Source of the DNA: Blastocystis sp. Blastoise
Lineage: Eukaryota; Sar; Bigyra; Opalinata; Blastocystidae
DNA length: 64,000 bases
Reading direction: 5' to 3'
Assembly: GCA_039096225.1 (NCBI GenBank)
Contig: JBBPEB010000002.1
Location: 434,001-498,000 of the forward strand
This document shows, piece after piece, positions 51,307 to 63,156 of the stretch (its first letter is position 1; each line of letters begins with the position of its first letter). The position numbers and the translations under genes were made by a program. The notes under the pieces were generated by a model. The model did not search any database. It was not told the DNA's origin and was given only the letters and a program-made list of their open reading frames with translations.

Positions 51307-54300
51307 GAAGAAATAGATCTGATTCAATTTCCTCTTCTTCCTCTTCCTCTTCCTCTTCCTCTTCATCTTCCTCTTCCTCTTCATCTTCTTCTTCATCTGG
51401 AATGGATATAGAAGAATCAAATATTAATAATAATAATAATGATATTGATATTGATAATATGCCTTCTATTATTCCTTCTATTATCAGAAATTTAAATAGA
51501 AATACAAATTCTATTCAACAAACTAATAATAATAATAATACTTTTCCTCCAAATAATAATCAAACTATAAATCAATCAATTCCTAATAATAATATTAATA
51601 ATACTATAAATAACATTGATCTAGATTTATCTCTTAATAATCATATTAATAATCCTATTATTCCTAATTATCTTCATATTCCTATTCAAGATAGAATATA
51701 TCCTTATAATTTAGATAATCTTGATTTACCTACTGGAATAATAGAAAACAATATGATGAATACATTATTTAATTCTAATAGAAGAGTATTAACATTAGAT
51801 TCTTCTATTTATTCTATAAATTCTATTCCTAATAATATTCCTAATTTTCCTACAGAATGTAATTGGATATTTCCTTGTAAACCAGATTTCTTTATTGGTT
51901 ATAATGAAATACGAAATCATGAGAAAGGAAAAGTATGGAAATATTTAAATGAAATACGTGAATGTTTTAATCATATAATATTAATGTTATCTTGGAATAG
52001 ATCTATTAATCATTCTAATTTAACAAGATTAGATGCATTCACTTTATTCTTTCCTAATATAGAAAAGAACGCTATAGATTCATTATTACGTAAGATAAGA
52101 AGTAATTATAGACAAATAAATAGAGATACTAATATTCCTACTTTAGGTAATAGAAATAATAATCGTATTCCAAATAATCAAAGATTAAGAAATAATCAAA
52201 TACAAAATGGTTATATTAATATTAATAATAATAATAATAATAATAATATTGATATTAATATAAATAATTCTGATATTAACTCTAATAATAATAATGATAA
52301 TAATTCCAATAATAATGAATCAAATGAAATGGAAATAGATAATGAAATAAATCATTCTAATAATTCTAATATTAATAATATTTCTAATTCTTCTAATTCT
52401 TCTAATTCTAATAGTCATATATCAAATAATAATAATAATAATCATAATAATAATCATAATAATATATCCTCTCAATCTTCACTAGATTCTGATATTGATA
52501 TAGATATGAATTTAAATAATTCTAATTCTAATAATTCTAATTATAATAATAATAGAAGAAATAATAATAATAGAAATAATACAAGACCTTCTAATATTCC
52601 TACTTTACAAACTAGAATAAATCATAATCCTAGAACAGTTCAAGGTAGAAGAACAAGAGAATTAGAATTAAATAATAATAATAATAATATGAATAATGAT
52701 AATGAAATGGAAATAGAAAATGAAGAAGAAAGAAATAATAATATTAGAAATACTAATGATAATAATAATAATCCTAATAATAATAATACAGAAATAGATT
52801 TAATATCAACTTATTCAGAAAATAATATTAATAATATTATTAATAGATCAAATAATCTTCATTATACTTCAAATGTGAAAAGAAGATTATCTAGATTAGC
52901 TTTAAAGCGTTGGTCTAATAATAAAACAATAAATCGATTTAATAGATTTGTAGAAGAGAGATTATATGATCATATTCGATGTTATCCTATAGAAGATTCA
53001 AATCATAATCCTACTATGACTCCTGAATTAATAGAATCTTTTAATAAGAGTTGTGAATATGTATTTAATGAAATATATAGATGGATATCACAATGTGATA
53101 GAGGAAGAATAAATCATAATGATAGATATAATAATAATAATAGAGATGTAGGTAGTTCAGCTAATGAAGATCGTAATTATCACAATGAAACTAGAAATAG
53201 AAATCATCATTTTCATGATAATAATAGATTTAATAATAATAATAATAATAATAGAAGATATATTAGAAGATATAATAATAATAGAAATCAAAGAAGATAT
53301 AATAATAATAATAGAAATACTAGAAGATATAATAATAATAATAATAATAATAATAGAAATCATAATAATAATAATAATAATAATAATAACAGAAATACTA
53401 GAAATTTAAATACAAATAGAAATGAAAGAAGAATGAATAATGAAATGGAAATTGAAATTGAATCTGAAAATACTAATAATACTAATACTAATTCTAATCA
53501 AATTAATTCTTCTAATTCCAATACTTCTAATAATGATACTCAATCAGAAAGAGAATCTAATATTAATAATTCTAATAATAATTCTAATACTCATTCTAAT
53601 AATAATACTCATAATAATAATAGATATAATAGAAATAGAAATAATAATTATCATTCAAATAATAATAATAATAGATTTAATTATAATATAAATGATGAGA
53701 ATGAATTGAATGAAGAATTAATAAATTCAGAAATTCAATATTATAAGAAAGTATCTAAACTTCTTAATGAATGTATTCAATCTATTAATACATTTACTTC
53801 TCAAATATCTATGAATAATAATAATTCTATTTCTATTCAATCTTCTATAAATATATTTATAGGTAAATTAGTAGAAATATATGAAATGAATACAGAAGAA
53901 CCTATATTAGGTACTATATTAGAAAATCTAAATATATCAAATATTAATGAATCTATTAATATAATGAATATAGATTTATGGAATGATAGTAAGAATTCAT
54001 TAAATCATTTTTATGAAAATTCAAAAAGAATGATTGAAGATTTATTAAAGAATAAAGAGAATATAAAGAATCATAGAGAAGCATCTAAAATAAGAAAAGA
54101 TTTTGAAATTAATTCTAAATCTACTCTTCGTTCTCAAATATGGAATAATAATACTGGAGAACATTGTACTATTCCTCCTGATACTCTTACTCAATTATAT
54201 TCTGATTTATATTCCTCTCATGAATCTAATACTAATTCTACTTCTACTCCTCCTCCTCTATGGTTATCTACTAATATTTCTACTCTACCTGAAAATTCTT

Positions 54301-56528
54301 CTTCTTTCAATATTATTAAATTTAAAGATGTTACTAGAATTTTAAGGAAACTTCCTAATAATAGTACTCCTGGTGCTAATGGAATTCCTTATGAAATCTA
54401 TAAAAGAAGTACTTCTGCTAGATTATTATTAACTTATATCTTAGAAGTATGTAGATATAATGAAATTACTTTAAATAGTTGGAATGAATCTATTACTTGG
54501 TTATTAGATAAAAGAAAAGATGATAAATCTTCTTTAAATAATTGGAGACCATTATGTCTTCAAAATGTAGAATCAAAAATATTTTCTTCTCTTATAGTAG
54601 ATTATATTAATAATATTAATAATTCTTATCATATTATATCTTCTTATCAAAAAGGATTTACTCCTAGTGTAGCTGGTTGTGAAGATCTTAATTATATTCT
54701 TAGTAATATCATAGCTGATTTTAAATTAAAAAGAATAAGAAATTCTAATTTATTAATTAATTTCTTAGATTTAGAAAAAGCTTATGATACTGTTCCTCAT
54801 AAGATATTATTAAATATTCTTCATATGATGAATTTTCCTAATAATATTATTAATATAATAAAGAGTTGGTATGATAATGCTTCTACTAAAATTAGATATG
54901 ATAATCATCAATATACTTCTTCTATTCATCTTCATAGAGGTATTCGTCAAGGTGATCCTCTTTCTCCTCTATTATTTAATATTATTATAGATCCTCTTCT
55001 TAAATATATTAATAATAATAATAATATGAAAGTACAAATAAAAGATAATGATACTATAATATTAGAATCAAATGCATATGCTTATGCTGATGATATAGTA
55101 TTATTATCAAATTGTACTAATGATAATAATATTTTATTAGAAAGAGTAGGTGAAGTATTAGATTATTATTCTATGAAATTGAGTGTTTCAAAATGTAAAT
55201 GTATGGGAATGAAGATGAGTGATGATAGAAATAGAAAATTAGAATATACTATTACTCCTCCTATTTATAAGAATGAATCAATTCCTATAATGAATGAAGA
55301 AGAGACTGTAAGATATCTTGGTTGTCCTATTTCTTATATATATACAAAAAGAAGAGAATTTTGGGTAGATAATATAAAGAAAGTAAGTGAACGATTATCT
55401 TGTTTAAATAATAGTTTATTAACTCCTTGTCAAAAAATTAATGTAGTAAAACAATATATCTTACCTTGTTTAGAATTCTTATTTAGAAATGGTGATATGA
55501 ATAAGAATGATATTACTCTTATTGATACTACTATAAAACAATATATAATGAATTGGTTAGGAACTGGTACTAATCTACCTTCTCACTTCTTTAGTACTCC
55601 TATTAATAATGGTGGTTTAGGTATTATGCAATTAATTGATAGATATTATATAGGAAAGATATCTTTAATTGCTAGAATGGCTGTTTCTGATGATCCTCAA
55701 ATTAGAAATATTCTTCAATATACTATTAATAAATCTTCATTAACTAATGATTTATTTATGATACCTAATCCTATTGATTACTTAGATAATAATAATGATA
55801 ATAATAATAATATTCCTGAAAATCATAAGAATGATTTGTTATTCTTTCAATGGTTAATTAATGATAATCATAAAATAGTAAAAGGAAGAATAGAAAATGG
55901 TAATATAATAATACATGATACTCCTTATGAATCATTAACAAATTTCTTTCCTTATCTTCGTAAAGCTGTAGATGCTGCTTATAAACTTGGTGTTAATATA
56001 GCTTATATAGATGTTAATGATATATCTTTAGGTATTAAAATAAAATTAATAGATAAAGATATTCCTGAATTAAATACTACTATTCCTTATGAGAAAGTAA
56101 GAAGAACGATATGTAAAGAAATTAATAATTTATTGAAGAAGAAACATTCAAAACAATTATTAAATAATTATGAGAATACTTATTATTATAAATATTTAGA
56201 TAATAACATAGAAAGTAATAGATGGTTATTTAATGGTAAGAGATGTCATCCTATGAAATATTCTGCTTTAATTAATATAAGAATGAGAACAGCATTTACT
56301 GGTTCTCAATCTTTCTTATATAATAAGAAGAGATCTCCTAAGATTAATGATACTGAAGCTCTTTGTCCTTATTGTTTAGAACATAATAAAAGAGCTATTC
56401 ATAATTTGAATCATATTCTTACTACATGTGATAGAATTACAGATAATAATGGAATAGGTGGTTTAATTACAAATAGACATAATCAAATATTAAATAATTT
56501 ATATAAGAAATTAATAAGAAAATATTAA
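48978..56528 (+). CDS. Non-LTR retrotransposon polyprotein: Myb-like region, reverse transcriptase, CCHC
   Basis: Start is placed at ATG 48978 ([14 protein letters not shown]) because the upstream ATG at 48900 lies inside the tRNA gene. The product is about 2516 residues, much longer than typical R2 proteins. The extra length is low complexity: Asn/Asp-rich stretches, a ~170-residue Thr-Pro repeat (ITPITPSTP) at 50335-50860, poly-Asn and poly-Ser. A Trp-anchored helical block ([16 protein letters not shown]...FFPN...[11 protein letters not shown], about 51990-52115) resembles the Myb-like DNA-binding region of R2. The reverse transcriptase spans about 54300-55600, with [23 protein letters not shown] (54760), [14 protein letters not shown] and AYADDIVLL (55080). 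The C-terminal CPYC...NHILTTC (56364-56440) matches the CCHC knuckle of R2. The frame closes with TAA at 56526, just before the endonuclease. Confidence 0.85.
50335..50860 (+). repeat. Thr-Pro-Ile coding repeat (ACTCCTATA units)
   Basis: Tandem variants of ACTCCTATA occur inside the retrotransposon frame, giving ITP/STP repeats. The same type of repeat exists in the truncated second copy at 60245-60560, so it is an old part of the protein. Confidence 0.8.
51240..51305 (+). repeat. Coding (AAT)n poly-Asn tract followed by poly-Ser
   Basis: More than 20 Asn codons lie in the retrotransposon frame. They are followed at 51329-51399 by a TCTTCC repeat giving about 25 Ser residues. Confidence 0.85.
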
Positions 56529-56995
56529 TTAGGAGAATATAGAATAAGTATAGATAAATCATTATCAACTTCCTTTGGTAATGATATATTTAATAGAAAT
56601 ATGAATAATCTTCGTCCTGATATAGTAATTATTCCTACAAATCCAAATAACAAAGATATAATAATAGCAGATGTAGGTATAGCATATGAAGGATCTTCTA
56701 ATCAAATAGATCCTCTTCAAACAATGAAACAGAAGAAAGATCATGATTATGATAATGTAATAGAAATATTGAATAATAATGGTTATAGAGTGAGTAATTA
56801 TTCTTTAATCTTTGGTTCTTCTGGAGTTATTCCTAAAGATACTTTAAATAATCTTAGAAAGATATTAGATATTTCTAAGAAGAATGTATCTTATTATGCT
56901 TCTATATTAAATAATATTATCTTAGATTGGTCATATAAATTCTGGTTAAAATCTCTTCCTGATAGTCATACTATCTCTACTCATTTAAGAGATTC

Positions 56996-57033
<38 letters not shown>

Positions 57034-57044
57034 TATCTCAATAA
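56529..57044 (+). CDS. Restriction-like endonuclease domain of the retrotransposon
   Basis: It lies in the same frame as the upstream polyprotein, separated only by TAA 56526-56528. Motifs are LRPDIVI (PD), IIADVGIAYEG (D), a KQKKDHDYDNVIEIL lysine/tyrosine block, and LIFGSSGVIPKDTLNNLRKI. This is the PD-(D/E)xK fold placed C-terminal to the CCHC knuckle in R2-type elements, where it nicks the target DNA to prime reverse transcription. The first internal ATG is at 56601, just before the PD motif. The domain may be reached by stop readthrough or re-initiation, or the TAA may be a recent inactivating mutation. A poly-Asn tail precedes the final stop. Confidence 0.8.
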
Positions 57045-58333
57045 TTTAAATTAATATATCATATTAATTTATCTTTTATTGATATTTTATTCATTTACTT
57101 TCTTTTATTTTTAATTCTTTTCTACTATTCATTCTATATTATTTTCAAAATTCATATTTCTATATATACTCAAAATCAATCATTTTCTTCTTATTTCTTC
57201 ATTATATTCTTCTATTATCAATTCTATTCAAATATCTACGATTTATATGTAATTATCTTTATGTTAAATGAAGTCTTCAATTTTACTAGATTTTATATAT
57301 ATACCTTACATATAGTATTAATTATTAATTTTATTCAAAATTTTATGATTGTGTTCCAAAACACAATTAATAGTTGATATTATATTAATATATATATAAT
57401 CAATTGAAATTTTCAAATTTAGAACTCTAATGGAATCAGGAAATCAATTTATGTTTTGGAATATATATATACTTTTAGATATACTTTTTCACATAGACGT
57501 CCTCTCTAAAATCGATTTTTCATTACCTTCTAGGTGGTCTTATAGGCTCTATTATACCTCAAACATCTTGTATTGAGCTATATTTGGTTTATTTATCATT
57601 CAAATTTTGATTCTGAAAATTTCATTTTTTATGACATTTTTCACTATTTCAAAATTTTGACTAAGTTACCTAAAAAATTAATTTCCATATTTGTGTTCCA
57701 AAACACAATAAAATCCAACTAGGATATCTATCAACTACAAATAAGTTGTTTTCTTCGAATTTAGAATTCTAATAGAGTCAATAGAACTAACTTAATGTTT
57801 TCATATTATCTCTCCTATTACTAAGTCAAGCCGAAATTAACTTAAAAATATCGAGTTTTCCAAAATTTTAAAATTTCATTATATACTACTCCTTCCTCTT
57901 CATATTAATATATATTCCAATTTTCGTAAGTCTCTCTACTTTACTACTTATACATCATTTTATACTAAAATTTTCAACATACTTCTCATTATTATTGAGT
58001 TTTCTCAATATTCAAAGCGCACATGATTGTGTTTCTTGGCAATAATATTGTTCATTACTTCTATTATTACATTTCTTATTAAATAATTATTCTCATATTT
58101 CTTATTTTTCATCTTCATTTTTATACTTTTATCAAAATCATGATTCTCATTTTTACTCATATACTCTATATTCTATTAACTGATTCTCTCTTAAATATTT
58201 TTCATCCAAAACTTATTTTTTCTCATATGATGAATTATTTCATCTCATTATTAAATCCATCTTTTTTATTCTATTTTGATCTCTCTTTCTCTCTATTATC
58301 ACTTTTTAATACAATTCATTTTTTTATATACAT

Positions 58334-58377
<44 letters not shown>

Positions 58378-58947
58378 TTTCTCTCCTCTATATATATATA
58401 TATAAACTATATTTTATTTTTCTTTTATATATTTATTTTATAATTTTATTTAATTTAAAATAGGACATATTTTAATATAATATTAATTAATTTTAATAAT
58501 AAAATTAAAATATTTTTTTATAATATTTTTTTATATAATATATTACTATGCCTTATATTTATATATATATACATATATATAAATATAATATTATGACCTT
58601 TGTTTTATTAATAATATAAGATTTCTTTAATTTTATTATCATAAATTTTATATTATCTAAAGATATATATATATATAGATATCTTATCATATATATAGTT
58701 AGGAACTATATAGATCAAAAACTCCTACCTATCCTGTCCTATAGGCAAAAAATTAAAAAACTAAAACTTTTTTATATAATTCTTGTTTTTGACGTCCCTC
58801 TTTGGATGTCTTTTTCTCCATGATGACATGGAGTTTTTGTTTAGTTTTTGATCTTAAAATAAAGTTGACTTTCTCAATTTTATTATTATTTTATTTTTAT
58901 TTGTGTTTCTCTGTTCCTTATCTTTCTTTTCTCTTGTTTAAATTAAT
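57045..58947 (+). other. 3' untranslated region of the retrotransposon
   Basis: It is an AT-rich, T-biased region without a gene, with (TA)n at 58338-58375. Close to the end are two adjoining hairpins, GACGTCC/GGATGTC (58791-58810) and CTCCATG-ATGA-CATGGAG (58816-58833). In R2 the structured 3' region is what the reverse transcriptase recognises, so these are candidates for that role. No poly(A) tail is seen before the tRNA fragment. Confidence 0.6.
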
Positions 58948-58970
58948 TGGTTCGATCCCGGGTCAAGGCG
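58948..58970 (+). repeat. 3' fragment of the tRNA-Phe gene (target duplication)
   Basis: The last 23 nt of the tRNA gene (from the T stem to the discriminator G) are repeated exactly, including the B box sequence GGTTCGATCCCGGG. They match 48923-48945. The A-box half is absent. Confidence 0.9.
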
Positions 58971-60975
58971 TAATTTTATTTTTTGTTTATTTTTTTAGAT
59001 TCTATGAAGCATAAGGATCATAATGGTGGTCCTTTGGAGTTCAAACTCTACACCAAAAATATTTTTCCTAAATGGGAAAAATATCTTTATAGATTTCAAA
59101 TTTGGAAATCTCAGTTCAGAGATGATGGTCTACAACAGCTATATCAAAAGTCGTTAAATGAAAAGAATTCTTCATTGGTGAGATATATGAGATTAAAAAG
59201 ACCTCACCATGTTTACAGCTGGAAGTTTCATCAAAACGGGAATTCTCAAATTTGCAGTCAAAATTCGAAAAGAATTAGAAAAAATAGAATTGCTGGAAAT
59301 TTCTCTTATTATTATTCTCCCATTTATATAGAGAATAAGAAATCAAACAAGTCCAAAGCTTCTAATAATGACTTCTATAGGTTTTGCGCCACTCGTTTAC
59401 AAAAACCAAACCAAAAATTCTTTCGCAATTAGTTAATCGGCAACAACATGTACCTCGAAAATGTGCTTTCATGATTCATACAAGTAGTGGTAAGGATACT
59501 GAACTCAGAAAACCATGTTTCAGATCAAAAATAATGAAACAAGAGAGAATGGTGAATTATGACTTCAAAAAGTCCTTTCCCAAAAAATGAAAATTCGTAA
59601 ACTACGTGATTCTTCTATCTACTCTTCAAATGATAATCAATGTTTAAATACTTCAAGTATCACTAAAAACAGAGAGAATGGTGACTTGGAACATATTTCA
59701 AAAATTGAAGAAAATGATGTAGAAAGTAAGATAATGATGGTTAACAATGGTTATGATGATACTAATACTTCAATGTTTCCTGATGAGAGAATAGAAACCA
59801 AAATGGATGAGAAAATGTATATATATATATAAATACTACTGATGAGAATAATAATATCGATACTAATACTGTAAAAGATGTAAATGATGATGATAATCCT
59901 ATAGTAAATGAAATGAGTACTGTGGATACTAATACTACTGAAATGGGTAATAATATAGATTATAATGATGAAAATAATATGGAGAGTGATGATTCTTCAT
60001 ATGTTCCAGATTCTGGAATGGATGATAATGATAGTTATACTTCTTCTAGTTATTATACATCAGATATGGATGAAAGTGAAGATAGATGATATAAGTAATG
60101 AAAATAATACTACAAATAATCCTCTAAATATACTTAAAGATGATCTTTTTAATGATGTTAATAAGTATATAGATAAAAATGAATATATAGATAAATATAA
60201 ATATGAAAATGAAATATTAAATGATATAGATAATAAAAATATGAATAATACTCCTATAACTCCTATTAGTCCTAATATTCCTACAACTCTTAATATTTCT
60301 ACAGCTTTTATAACTCCTATAACTCCTAATTCTTCTATAACTCCTAATACTCCTATAACTCCTAATACTCCTATAACTCCTATAACTCCTATCAATCCTT
60401 CTACTACTAATTCTTCTATAACTAAATAATACTTCTATAACTCCTAATACTCCTATAACTCCTTCTATCCCTATAACTGCTATAACCCCTATTACTCCTA
60501 TTACTCCTATTACTCCTTCGACTCCTATTATACCTATTACTCCTATAACTCCTAGGATTCCTACTACTCTTTTGTATAATAATATTATACATAATAATAA
60601 TGTTAATATAAACATGGATACAAATATAAATACAGTTAATAATGAAAAATTAGTTATTAATCCTATAAATATTAATAATAATAATAATAATATATCTATA
60701 GATAATAATTTTACCTCTCCTTTGAATAATAATATTCCTTTAAATATTATTCCTTCTACGAATATAAATGAATGTATTAATTTCAATAAAAATAGTATGA
60801 TAATAGATTCTTCTTTTTCTGATAATACTATAAATAATAATAGTCAAAATATTGATATTGATAATACTACTATAAGTAATAATGATACTTCTACTGATAT
60901 AAATATTATAGATGTAACTGAAGATCAAACTGATACGATGAATACGTTTGATAATAATGAAGATAATGAAGATAA
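58971..60975 (+). pseudogene. Truncated older copy of the tRNA-associated retrotransposon
   Basis: It starts with the same leader as the full element (TAATTTTATTTT...TTTTTTAGATTCTATG, ATG at 59004). The first ~150 bases after the ATG are almost identical, then identity drops. Frameshifts near 59430, 59590, 59830 and 60430 and a TATATATATATAA stop break it. It retains the Asp/Asn-rich segment and the Thr-Pro repeat but ends at a Helitron-like insertion or junction at 60976, before the reverse transcriptase. It occupies the position directly behind the duplicated tRNA 3' end, as expected for an earlier insertion at the same site. Confidence 0.8.
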
Positions 60976-61943
60976 TCTTATATATAAAAGGGATAAGCTC
61001 GCACGAAATTATACTGATATAAATGGACCGATTACTTTTTTGTGTCACGTATCTATGTTACAATGATAACAGATTAAGATACTAGATAAAAAACGTATTA
61101 TTATGCGCTTTTAAAATTTTCAATAATTCCACGTCTAAGGGCCTAAAACTGTCCAACAAAAGAAAATTTAACCGACTCGACCACTAAAATGCGATAAAAA
61201 TCAAAATTTGAATTTCTATCCAATAAATATCTTTCGTACACAAAATTTCTATTTATTTTTCATTTTCTCAGAAATTTCTTCATTTTTTACATTTTTCTTC
61301 TTAAAATTCTTCTTATATTTTTCAATAAATATTTTTTATAATTTTTATTCTTGACTTTTATTTTTCTTTATGATGTACTTTATATTTGTTATTAATTATT
61401 AATATATTTTATTTTAAATACATAACATTTTTCGCCACACACAAAAACGACTTTTAAAATATAAGAAACAATTTAGACCAGTAATCAGTTATCAAAGTGA
61501 CTTAATAGACTTAATTTTAACCTATATACATAAAATAACCTAAATAATGATAATGTATGAAGCTTTGAAAAAATTTGATCCACAAAGTTTTGAGATATCG
61601 GACACATTCTCTTTTGAACCTTTTAAATTTTAATGAAAACTATCTGGATCATCATGATAACTCATGAAACCATCCTAAAAGTCATTAAAACCTGTTTTTG
61701 ACATGTTGAAAAATTAATAAAAAACTTCAATTGCGTGTTCTGTCAACATTTTTTATTTTATTAAATTTTAAACGTTACAGGGTTTATTGTAAGTGTTTAT
61801 ATTCATGAATTATTTTAGTAATTCTTCGCACAAACCCAGGCGGCCAAGATATGGCCGACATCCCTATACTGCGAAGTTCGTAGAACTTCGCTAGCATAGG
61901 GATGTTGCCCATATTTGTGTGGGTTTGTGCGAAGAATTACTAA
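60976..61943 (+). mobile_element. Helitron-related segment with a terminal hairpin
   Basis: It starts TCTTATATATAAAAGGG after an A. For about 830 bp it aligns with the 5' part of the Helitron at 40849-43708 in reverse orientation (shared TTTTGACATGTTGAAAAATT and GATATCGGACACATTCTCTT). It ends in a 129-bp inverted-repeat structure (61815-61943) that closes with CTAA before a T, compatible with a CTRR end. A CTAG inside the hairpin lacks the expected following T. No enzyme is encoded. Confidence 0.6.
61815..61943. repeat. 129-bp hairpin with three nested stems
   Basis: The outer arms match over 24 bp (starting TTAGTAATTCTTCGCAC). The middle stem is CATCCCTAT/ATAGGGATG, and the inner stem is GCGAAGTTC-GTA-GAACTTCGC. 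It is GC-rich compared with the surroundings. Confidence 0.85.
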
Positions 61944-62065
61944 TTCTTATCATATAGAAAAATCAAGGGAATAAAGAAAAATACACTATAAAATATGCTA
62001 TTCCCATAAAAATGATTTAAAGAGATTTGATTGGTTAAACTAGAGTGACAATAGGTGTGTCACAC

Positions 62066-62390
62066 TTTTTCATTTCGTTTTCTTTTTCTATATATTATCT
62101 ACTTACTACTTTACTTTTTAAAAGTAATAAGTAAAGAAGTAAGAAAACCCCATATATAATAAAAAGTTTGGGTGAGATAAAAAGAGCCAGTTCGGATTTA
62201 TTTGATTGGTTGAACGAAATATTGGTTCATTTTTTTCATTTCGTTTTCTTTTTCTATATATTATCTACTTACTTACTACTTTACTTTTTAAAAGTAATAA
62301 GTAAAGAAGTAAGAAAACCCCATATATAATAAAAAGTTTGGGTGAGATAAAAAGAGCCAGTTCGGAATCATTTGATTGGATGAACAAAAT
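62066..62390 (+). repeat. Two tandem ~165-bp repeats
   Basis: The block starting TTTTCATTTCGTTTTC and running through CCCCATATATAATAAAAAG to GATTGGTTGAACGAAAT is repeated nearly unchanged (62066-62220 and 62231-62390). Each unit holds an inverted repeat built on CTTACTACTTTACTTTTT / AAAAGTAATAAGTAAAG. It lies just upstream of the first of three small genes. Confidence 0.85.
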
Positions 62391-62446
62391 GTTTTTCTTG
62401 AAATAATTTCAAATAAAAACATTCAATTTGATATCTTTTAAATTTA

Positions 62447-62498
62447 CCCCTGGATTTCTTTTTTCATTATAAAAATTTAATAAATAAAATATACCCCC
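62447..62498 (+). promoter_or_regulatory. CCCCTGGAT motif and variant upstream of the 62570 gene
   Basis: CCCCTGGAT occurs at 62447-62455 and a variant CCCCCATGG at 62494-62502, in T/A-rich DNA about 70-120 bases before the start codon. The motif recurs three times before the third gene. A shared promoter or element signal is inferred. Confidence 0.4.
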
Positions 62499-62569
62499 AT
62501 GGTTATAATTTTTTTTATTTTTTTTTAATTTAAAATATTTTTCATTTTTATTTTATTTTTAGAAAAAAA

Positions 62570-62974
62570 ATGAGTGAAAATACTTTAATATTTGGTGAAA
62601 AAGAAAAAGACAGGTATTTTGCTATTTATGTTATTTATAAATTATATAGTTTCATTGAAGACCACAATCAAATGAAAAAAGATGCTTGTGATATATTAAG
62701 AGCTGACTTAGCAGAGTGTTCATTAGTTAATACAGCCATGAAAGTAACTAATCCCAAAAACAAAGGAGAAAAGTATATATTAAGCAAACAAATGATAGAT
62801 TTTTTTGAAAAAGAATACTCTCCAGCAGTTAAAAAGTTAATCGGTTTACTTGAAAAAAGTGATGATAATCTTATTGATATCTATAATAAAAATAAAGAAG
62901 ATTTTATTAATTTTGATAAATGTTTTGATAAGATGCTTGATTATCAGTCTAGAATATCGAAATATTTTCATTAA
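62570..62974 (+). CDS. Unrecognised small helical protein (134 aa)
   Basis: The intronless frame starts after AGAAAAAAAATGAG, a good A-rich context, and ends in TAA. The protein is Lys/Asp/Glu-rich and predicted helical by eye, with no membrane segment or signal peptide. Segments include FAIYVIYKLYSFIEDHNQMK, a Cys pair (DACDILRADLAECSL) and KKLIGLLEKSDDNLIDIY. No family was recognised. Codon use includes more C and G than the surrounding transposon DNA, and the gene is followed at about 180 bases by a second intronless gene in the same direction. Confidence 0.65.
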   Translation: MSENTLIFGEKEKDRYFAIYVIYKLYSFIEDHNQMKKDACDILRADLAECSLVNTAMKVTNPKNKGEKYILSKQMIDFFEKEYSPAVKKLIGLLEKSDDNLIDIYNKNKEDFINFDKCFDKMLDYQSRISKYFH

Positions 62975-63156
62975 AAATATTGAATTCCTATTAGTAGTTT
63001 TTTGTTTATTTTTTTAAATTTTTAAACCACTAAAATCGAATATTCTTTTTAAATATCTAAAAAAGAATAATTAGAACTGACTCTATTTAAAAATATATTT
63101 TAATAATTTCACATAATTTATTTATTTTTTAATTTTTTAAAAGTGGATATTTACGA

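Larger units (their letters stand above)
48946..58947 (+). mobile_element. R2-type non-LTR retrotransposon inserted at the tRNA-Phe 3' end
   Basis: It lies between the intact tRNA-Phe gene and a second copy of that gene's last 23 nt (58948-58970), which is the expected target duplication. It contains one very long frame with reverse transcriptase and zinc knuckle (48978-56528), a restriction-like endonuclease frame (56529-57044) and a ~1.9-kb 3' untranslated region. It has no LTRs. Elements with this endonuclease type (R2, NeSL, CRE groups) are known for sequence-specific insertion, in line with the tRNA location. Confidence 0.85.

Noticed and set aside
60060-60786. Minus-strand frames with Val-Ile-Gly or Arg-Ser-Tyr repeats
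   Set aside because: They are shadows of the Thr-Pro coding repeat on the plus strand.
61880-61904. CTAG at the base of the inner hairpin as the Helitron end
   Set aside because: It is followed by C rather than T and has no gap to the hairpin, unlike the other Helitron ends here. CTAA at 61940-61943 fits better.
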